From the NCBI RefSeq assembly GCF_019195435.1, contig NZ_CP078069.1:1736001-1800000 (forward strand): DNA of 64,000 nucleotides. Reading direction: 5' to 3'. The notes under the pieces are model-generated. The model saw only the letters and a program-made list of their open reading frames with translations, made no database searches and had not been told where the DNA came from. A program made the position numbers and the translations under genes. Source of the DNA: Comamonas sp. NLF-1-9 (GTDB taxonomy: Bacteria; Pseudomonadota; Gammaproteobacteria; Burkholderiales; Burkholderiaceae_C). Below are positions 58,587 through 64,000 of the stretch, piece by piece. Within the stretch, counting starts at the first letter, position 1. The number at the start of each line of letters is the position of its first letter.

Positions 58587-59393
58587 TTGGGCCATCCAGC
58601 ACCTACGCCATCGCCGGGTCAGCCGGTTTTGCGCTGCGAGAACATCAGCCGCTGGTTCGGCGGCGTGCGCGCCCTCACCGACGTGTCGCTGGCGGTCGAT
58701 CAGGGCGAAATTTTCGGCCTCGTAGGCCCCAACGGCTCGGGCAAGACCACGCTGGTCAATTCCATCACCGGCTTTTACCCGCCGCAGCAGGGCAGCATCC
58801 ATTTTGAAGGCCGGCAGATCAACGGTGTGCGCCCGCACCGTATCGCGTCGCTCGGCATTGCGCGCACCTTCCAGAACGTGGCGCTGTTCAAGGGCATGAG
58901 CGTGCTGGACAACATCCTCATGGGGCGCCACGCCTTCATGCACCCGAGCGCCCTGGCTTCGCTGTTCTACTGGTGGTGGGCCGAAAAGGAAGAGATCCGC
59001 AACCGCGACAAGGTCGAGGAGATCATCGACCTGCTGCAGCTCGAAAGCGTGCGCGACGAGCCGGTGGAGGTGATACCGCTGGGCATGCAAAAGCGCGTGG
59101 AACTGGCGCGCGCGCTGGCGGCCGAGCCGCGCATGCTGATCCTGGACGAACCCATGGCCGGCATGAACCAGGAAGAGAAGGAATACATCGTGCGCTTCAT
59201 CCTGGACGCCAAGGAGGCGCTGAACCTGACCATCCTCATCATCGAACACCACATGGACGTGATCACCGCCATCTGCAACCGCGCGCTGGTGCTCAACAAC
59301 GGCAGCATGATCGCCCAGGGGCCGGTGCGCGAAGCGGTGAACCATCCGGCGGTGATTGCGGCCTACATCGGGGGGGTGAGCGATGCAGCATGA
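58587..59393 (+). CDS. livG: LIV-type ABC transporter ATP-binding protein (LivG-like)
   Basis: A 268-residue branched-chain-amino-acid-type ATPase. Walker A GPNGSGKTT, FQNVALFKGMSVLDNILMG, signature variant IPLGMQKRVELARAL and Walker B LILDEPMAGMN; the C-terminal AYIGG motif is typical of LivG. It starts at a TTG with GGAG upstream. An acyl-CoA ligase gene overlaps its end by 11 bp. The substrate is likely a carboxylic acid rather than an amino acid, judged from that ligase. Confidence 0.88.
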   Translation: MGHPAPTPSPGQPVLRCENISRWFGGVRALTDVSLAVDQGEIFGLVGPNGSGKTTLVNSITGFYPPQQGSIHFEGRQINGVRPHRIASLGIARTFQNVALFKGMSVLDNILMGRHAFMHPSALASLFYWWWAEKEEIRNRDKVEEIIDLLQLESVRDEPVEVIPLGMQKRVELARALAAEPRMLILDEPMAGMNQEEKEYIVRFILDAKEALNLTILIIEHHMDVITAICNRALVLNNGSMIAQGPVREAVNHPAVIAAYIGGVSDAA

Positions 59394-61341
59394 GCAGCCG
59401 TCAAACCCCGCGCAGGTGCCTCTGGGCGAGCAGGGCGACCATCTGATCGCCATCCTTGCGGCCAATGCCAAGGCGCACGGCAGCGAAGCGGCCATGCGCG
59501 AGCGCGACCGCGGCATCTGGCAAGAGACCACCTGGCAGGACTATCTGCAGCAGGTGCTCGAAGCCGCCGCCGGGCTGGAGCAACTGGGCGTGGCCGAGCA
59601 CGAGAAGGTGCTGGTAGTGGGCGACAACCGCCCGGCGCTGTACTTCGGCATGCTCGGCGCCATCGCGCTGCGCGCGATTCCCTCGCCCGCCTACCCCGAC
59701 TTCACGCCCGAGCAGCTGCTGGGGCAGCTCGCGCGCGAAGGCGTGCGCTTTGCCATTGCCGAAGACCAGGAGCAGGTGGACAAGCTCGTCGCGCTGCGCC
59801 AGCAGCATGCGCAGCTCGAATGGATCATCTACGACGACCCGCGCGGCCTGGTCGGCCACGAGCCCGAAGGCGTGATGGCCTTCACCGAGCTGCTGCGCCG
59901 CGGCCGAGAGCGCCTGGCGGCCGAGCCGACGCTGGCCAACGCGCTGCAAAACCGCCCGCGCGCCGACGACGTGGCCATCTTGCTGCATTCCTCGGGCACC
60001 ACCGGCGCGCCCAAGGGCATACCGCTCAAGCACCGCCACGTGCTCTTTGCCGTGCGCAGCGCCGCCCAGGCCGGCTACTTCGACCGCGGCGAAACCCACA
60101 TGGCCTACATGCCGATCGCCTGGGTCGGCGACTTCATCTTCACCGTCGCGGCGGCGCTGGCGCTGCAGTTCTCAGTCAACATCCCGGAAAAGCAGGAAAC
60201 CGTGCAGCGCGACCTGCGCGAGATCGCGCCCACGGTCTACTTCACCTCGCCGCGCGCCTGGTCCACCATGCTCACGCGCGTGCAGGTGGGCATCGCCGAA
60301 TCCACGCCCTTCAAGCGCTGGCTGTATGCGCGCTTCATGCCGCTGGCCATCGAGATCGAGCGCGCGCGCCTCAAGGGGCGCGAGCCCAGCACCGGCCAGC
60401 GCCTGATGCGCGCCCTGGGCGAGCTGCTGGTCTACGGGCCGATCAAGGACCAGCTCGGCCTTGCGCGCGCGCACCACGCCTACACCGCGGGCGAGGCGAT
60501 CGGCGAGGAGATCTTCCTGTTCTTTCGGGCGCTCGGCCTGCCGCTGCGCCAGTTCTACGGCCAGACCGAGAACTCCGCGCTGTGCGCCGCGCAAGCCCTG
60601 GACACGGTCAAGCTGCACACCGTGGGCAAGCCCTTTCCGGGCATGGAACTCAAGATCAGCGACAGCGGCGAGATCCTGGTGCGCGGCGGCAACGTGTTCG
60701 ACGGCTACTTCGACGACGCTGCCGCCACCGCCGAATCACTGAAGGACGGCTGGCTGCACACCGGCGACGCCGGCTACCTGGAAGACGACGGCCAACTCGT
60801 GGTGCTGGGGCGCGTGTCCGAGGTGGTCTACACCAAGGCGCGCGATCGCTTCATCCCTACCTTCATCGAGAACCAGCTCAAGTTCAGCCCCTACATCAAG
60901 GACGTGTGCGTGCTGGGCGACGGGCGCGACTACCTTGCGGCCCTGGTGGCCATCGACTGGGAGGCCGTGGGCCACTGGGCCCAGGAGCACGGCGTGGCCT
61001 ATACCTCGTTTGCCGACCTGTCGCAGCAAAGCGGCGTCTACGACCTGCTGGCCCGGCTCATGGCTTCGGTCAATGCCAAGCTGCCCGAGGGCACGCGCAT
61101 CCGCCGCTTCGTCAACCTGCACAAGGAGTTCGATCCGGACGACGGTGAGGTCACGCGCACGCGCAAGCTGCGCCGGGGCGTGATCGCCGAGCACTATGCC
61201 GACATCATCGAGGCCATTTACGCCGGCCACGTCAGCATCGAATCCATGGCAACCATCACATACGAGACGGGCGAATCCGGCGTCATCAAGCGCCAACTGG
61301 CGATCCGTGACGTGCCGGCCGCCAGCGAGGTGAACGCATGA
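59383..61341 (+). CDS. AMP-forming acyl-CoA ligase embedded in the LIV operon
   Basis: A 652-residue adenylate-forming enzyme. The AMP-binding P-loop LLHSSGTTGAPKG, FYGQTENSALC, GWLHTGDAGYLEDDG and RKLRRGVIAEHY are intact and resemble long-chain fatty acid CoA ligases. It lies between the ATPase and the two permease genes, overlapping both neighbours, so its expression is tied to transport. The simplest reading is that the imported acid is activated to its CoA ester on entry. The acid is not identifiable. Confidence 0.9.
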   Translation: MQHEQPSNPAQVPLGEQGDHLIAILAANAKAHGSEAAMRERDRGIWQETTWQDYLQQVLEAAAGLEQLGVAEHEKVLVVGDNRPALYFGMLGAIALRAIPSPAYPDFTPEQLLGQLAREGVRFAIAEDQEQVDKLVALRQQHAQLEWIIYDDPRGLVGHEPEGVMAFTELLRRGRERLAAEPTLANALQNRPRADDVAILLHSSGTTGAPKGIPLKHRHVLFAVRSAAQAGYFDRGETHMAYMPIAWVGDFIFTVAAALALQFSVNIPEKQETVQRDLREIAPTVYFTSPRAWSTMLTRVQVGIAESTPFKRWLYARFMPLAIEIERARLKGREPSTGQRLMRALGELLVYGPIKDQLGLARAHHAYTAGEAIGEEIFLFFRALGLPLRQFYGQTENSALCAAQALDTVKLHTVGKPFPGMELKISDSGEILVRGGNVFDGYFDDAAATAESLKDGWLHTGDAGYLEDDGQLVVLGRVSEVVYTKARDRFIPTFIENQLKFSPYIKDVCVLGDGRDYLAALVAIDWEAVGHWAQEHGVAYTSFADLSQQSGVYDLLARLMASVNAKLPEGTRIRRFVNLHKEFDPDDGEVTRTRKLRRGVIAEHYADIIEAIYAGHVSIESMATITYETGESGVIKRQLAIRDVPAASEVNA

Positions 61342-62216
61342 GCTACTTTCTCGAACTGCTGGTCAACGGCGCGCTCACCGGGCTGATGTACAGCATGGTG
61401 GCGCTGGGCATCGTGCTGATCTACAAGTCCTCGGGCGTGCTCAATTTCTCCCAGGGCGCGCTCGTCATGATGGGCGGCTATGCGGTGTGGCAGCTCACCG
61501 AATGGGGGCTGCCGATCTGGCTTGCCGCCGCCGCCGCGCTGGTGGTGATGTTCCTCTTCGGCCTGGTGATAGAGCGGGTGCTGCTGCGCACCATGGTCGG
61601 GCAGCCGATCATCATGATCGTCATGCTGACCCTGGGGCTGGACGTGTTCCTGCGCGGCTTCGGCCCCGGCCTGCTCGGGACCGAACCCAAGCAGCTTGAC
61701 ATCGGCGTGGGCCTGGCACCGCTCATCATGGGCGACATTCTGGCCAACCGCACCTATGCGGTGGGCGCGCTGATCGCGCTGGCGCTGGTCGTGCTGGCGC
61801 TGCTGTTCTTTCGTACCCGCCTGGGCACCAAGCTGCGCGCCGTCTCGGACGACCACGTCTCGAGCTGGTCGGTAGGCATTTCGGTGGAGCGCGCGGTGGC
61901 CATCTCCTGGGGCCTGGCCGGCCTGTGCGCCGTGGCGGGCGGCACCCTGTGGGGCGCGGCCCAGGGCGTGGACTGGTCGCTCACCGCCCTGCTCTTTCCG
62001 GCGGTGGCGGTGGTCATTCTGGGCGGCATAGACAGCATCGTCGGCGCGCTGCTCGGCGGCCTGATCATCGGCATCCTGGGCAGCGTGATTCCGGGTTATG
62101 TGGACTCCATGGTGGGCGGCAGCACGCGCGACGTGGTGACCTCGCTGGTGATCCTGCTGACCATCCTGATCCGGCCCTACGGCATGTTCGGCCGCGAAGA
62201 CATCGAACGCATCTGA
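61338..62216 (+). CDS. livH: LIV-type ABC transporter permease (LivH-like)
   Basis: A 292-residue membrane permease with about eight hydrophobic segments. It opens with FLELLVNGALTGLMYSMVALGIVLIYKSSGVLNFSQGA, the typical LivH N-terminus, and ends in GGIDSIVGALLGGLIIGILG. The ATG overlaps the ligase stop by four bases. Confidence 0.92.
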   Translation: MSYFLELLVNGALTGLMYSMVALGIVLIYKSSGVLNFSQGALVMMGGYAVWQLTEWGLPIWLAAAAALVVMFLFGLVIERVLLRTMVGQPIIMIVMLTLGLDVFLRGFGPGLLGTEPKQLDIGVGLAPLIMGDILANRTYAVGALIALALVVLALLFFRTRLGTKLRAVSDDHVSSWSVGISVERAVAISWGLAGLCAVAGGTLWGAAQGVDWSLTALLFPAVAVVILGGIDSIVGALLGGLIIGILGSVIPGYVDSMVGGSTRDVVTSLVILLTILIRPYGMFGREDIERI

Positions 62217-62229
62217 CCGAGACTCCGCC

Positions 62230-63303
62230 ATGTTCTATCGCCTCTCCGGTGTCCACCACACGCGCTACAGCCAGACGCGCCAGCTCTGGCCGATTCCGGC
62301 CGACCGCTGGCAGATCGGCATCCTGCTGGTGCTGGCGCTGGCCGCGCCGCTGTACATGTCGCAGCTCTACCTGTCGAGCTACATGCTGCCCTGGCTGATC
62401 TTCAGCACCGCCACGCTCTCGCTCACGCTGCTCATGGGCATGGCAGGGCAGTTGCACTTCGGCTTTGCCGCGGTGATGGCCATCGGCGCCTACACCAGCA
62501 TCCATCTCACGCGCTTTGGCGTGCCGCTGGAGCTGGCGCTGCTGTGCGCCGGCCTGATGTCCGCCGTCATCGGCTGCCTGTTCGGCGCGGCGGCGCTGCG
62601 CGTCAAGGGCTTGTATCTGGTGATGGCGACGCTGGCCATGCAATTCCTCGTGGACTGGGTCATCGTCAACGTCACCGCCATCTCGGGCGGCGCGGTGGCC
62701 ACGCTGCAAACGCCCAAGGTGAGTTTTCTGTTCATCCCGCTCGAGAGCCTGGCCGCGCGCTACTACCTGGCGCTGGCCTGGACGGTGCTGGTCACGCTCC
62801 TGATCCTGAACATCAAGCGCACCAGCCTGGGCCGCGCCCTGGTGGCGGTGCGCGACAAGGACTTTGCCGCCGCGGTGATCGGCGTGAACATCTTCCGCTA
62901 CAAGCTGCTCGCCTTCTTCGTCAGCAGCTTTCTTGGCGGCGTCACCGGCGCCATCCTGGCCTTTTGCTTCTACAAGGCGGTCACGCCCTCGCAGTTCAAC
63001 TTCGACGTGACTATCCAGCTCGTGGCCATGGCGCTGGTCGGCGGGCTGGGCAGCGTCATCGGGGGCTTTCTCGGCGCGGGTTTCGTGCTGCTCGTGCCCA
63101 TCGTGCTGCTCAACCTGATCGCCTGGCTCGCGGGCACCGGCTGGCTGAGCATTTCCACTTCGATGATGGCGCACATTCCGCTGATGCTCTACGGCGCCAT
63201 GATCATCGGCTTTCTGCTGTTCGAGCCGCTGGGCCTTGCCAAGATTTACGACAACGCGCGCAAATACCTGCTGGTCTGGCCCTTCCGCCACACGCAAAGC
63301 TGA
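62230..63303 (+). CDS. livM: LIV-type ABC transporter permease (LivM-like)
   Basis: A 357-residue membrane permease. MLPWLIFSTATLSLTLLMGMAGQLHFG, GLYLVMATLAMQF, GRALVAVRDKDFAAAVIGVN (the cytoplasmic EAA-like loop) and GGLGSVIGGFLGAGFV are LivM hallmarks. It pairs with the LivH-like protein in the same operon. Confidence 0.92.
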   Translation: MFYRLSGVHHTRYSQTRQLWPIPADRWQIGILLVLALAAPLYMSQLYLSSYMLPWLIFSTATLSLTLLMGMAGQLHFGFAAVMAIGAYTSIHLTRFGVPLELALLCAGLMSAVIGCLFGAAALRVKGLYLVMATLAMQFLVDWVIVNVTAISGGAVATLQTPKVSFLFIPLESLAARYYLALAWTVLVTLLILNIKRTSLGRALVAVRDKDFAAAVIGVNIFRYKLLAFFVSSFLGGVTGAILAFCFYKAVTPSQFNFDVTIQLVAMALVGGLGSVIGGFLGAGFVLLVPIVLLNLIAWLAGTGWLSISTSMMAHIPLMLYGAMIIGFLLFEPLGLAKIYDNARKYLLVWPFRHTQS

Positions 63304-63367
63304 GGCGCGGCGCCTTGCCCCTTGTTTCGAGTTCATTCACGCCAACCACCCTAAGGAGACATACGCG

Positions 63368-64000
63368 ATGAAACACACCGACCTGGCGCTTCGCCGCCGC
63401 ACCGTGCTCGGGGCCGCTGCCGCAGCGGGCCTGGGCGCCGCCCTGCCCGTCTGGGCCCAGGGCAAGGACCCGATCCAGTTCGCCACGCTGCTGGACTTCA
63501 CCCGCGTCTACACCTTCCTGACCGACGAATACAGCCAGGGCCAGCAGGACTACATCAAGCTGGTGAACCTGGAAGGCGGCGTGGACGGCCACCCGATCAA
63601 GCTCATCATCAAGGACCACGCCAGCTACCCCGAGCGCGGCATCGCCCAGTACAACGAGGCCAAGGCCGCGGGCGCGGTGTTCTTCGACTTCCTGAGCTCG
63701 CCCGTGGCCAACGCGCTGATGCCGCGTGCCGATGAAGACCACCTGCCGATGATCGCCTTCGCCCACGGCCGCGCCGACGCCGCCGACGGCCAGGCCTTCC
63801 CCTACGTATTCCCCTCTGCGGCCATCTACCGCTCGCAGGCGGCGCTGCTGCTCAAGTACATCGACGAGCAGGAAGGGGGCCTGAAGGGCAAGAAGATCGC
63901 CTTCGTGCACATCGACTCGGCCTTCGGCAAGGAGCCGATCGAGCTGCTCGAGCGCGTGGCCAAGACCAAGGGCTTCGAGCTCAAGCTCTACCCCTACCCC
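63368..64000 (+). CDS. LIV-type ABC transporter substrate-binding protein, 3' end outside window
   Basis: The first 211 residues of a periplasmic binding protein. A twin-arginine-like signal (RRRTVLGAAAAAGLGAALPVWA) is followed by a LivJ/Peripla_BP_6 domain (FATLLDFTRVYTFLTDEYSQGQQDYI, GKKIAFVHIDSAFGKEPIE). AAGGAG lies upstream of the ATG. It would give the LIV system its ligand specificity. The frame is open to the end of the window; a LivF-type ATPase is expected downstream. Confidence 0.88.
   Translation, partial: MKHTDLALRRRTVLGAAAAAGLGAALPVWAQGKDPIQFATLLDFTRVYTFLTDEYSQGQQDYIKLVNLEGGVDGHPIKLIIKDHASYPERGIAQYNEAKAAGAVFFDFLSSPVANALMPRADEDHLPMIAFAHGRADAADGQAFPYVFPSAAIYRSQAALLLKYIDEQEGGLKGKKIAFVHIDSAFGKEPIELLERVAKTKGFELKLYPYP

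Noticed and set aside
1-64000. CRISPR arrays, tRNA or rRNA genes, prophage or insertion sequences
   Set aside because: No regularly spaced identical repeats, cloverleaf-like sequences, integrase/transposase motifs or phage structural genes were seen.

Overview
The window is high-GC bacterial chromosome carrying mostly housekeeping and metabolic genes. It looks like a betaproteobacterium of the order Burkholderiales, most likely family Comamonadaceae. The evidence is the gene families (Bug-type tripartite tricarboxylate receptor, short-chain acyl-CoA regulator with a propionate operon, Cds6-type L,D-transpeptidase, RpfE-recJ pair, LIV-type ABC cluster with an acyl-CoA ligase), the dense operons with 4-base overlaps, and a short hairpin repeat of a kind I recall from Acidovorax-like genomes. 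I see no tRNA, rRNA, CRISPR array, phage or insertion sequence.

Layout. 1-7.1 kb: two envelope proteins sharing an NTF2-like C-terminus (one cut by the window edge), a periplasmic/cytoplasmic cyclophilin pair, lpxH and mtfA; on the other strand hyi, a DUF3014 protein and ung. 7.1-12.1 kb: a multi-PAS diguanylate cyclase, then hemN and fnr diverging around a near-consensus FNR box. 12.1-19.4 kb: arfB, an EamA transporter, an alpha/beta hydrolase, aroQ, a PXPV-repeat protein, glnS, and a stress group (srkA, hemerythrin, ohr). 19.4-28.7 kb: hbd, amn, scoAB, and an Xre/ScfR-type regulator divergent from prpC-prpD-prpB. 28.7-38.7 kb: tatD, SDR, AhpD-like protein, orphan Bug receptor, a cofactor-less molybdopterin-fold protein, lolDC, rpfE-recJ, rnm and yciO. 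38.7-44.2 kb: an Lrp regulator divergent from methionine gamma-lyase, an M14 peptidase and a stand-alone E1 dehydrogenase, matching the mdeRAB locus of Pseudomonas putida. 44.2-50.8 kb: pstSCAB-phoU-phoB-phoR behind a Pho box. 50.8-58.2 kb: site-2 protease, trpS, and a response regulator / FecR-LysM / CHASE2 kinase trio, then an AhpD-like protein. 58.6-64 kb: a LIV-type ABC transporter with an embedded acyl-CoA ligase, running off the end.

How parts connect. Methionine gamma-lyase makes 2-oxobutyrate, the MdeB-like E1 can turn it toward propionyl-CoA, and PrpCDB can burn propionyl-CoA, so the window holds most of a methionine-to-pyruvate route. scoAB, hbd and the LIV/ligase cluster add short-chain and carboxylic-acid CoA chemistry. 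The pst-pho block is a complete phosphate uptake and sensing operon.

The most unusual content is repetitive DNA. A roughly 60-bp hairpin repeat occurs at least seven times, twice in frame inside conserved enzymes (srkA and mdeB) and once across the rpfE/recJ junction. A separate roughly 160-bp near-perfect palindrome occurs twice, and a third inverted repeat separates prpC from prpD. Several genes (ung, glnS, rpfE, rnm, the site-2 protease) have a -10-like hexamer ending 7-8 nt before the start codon, suggesting leaderless transcripts.
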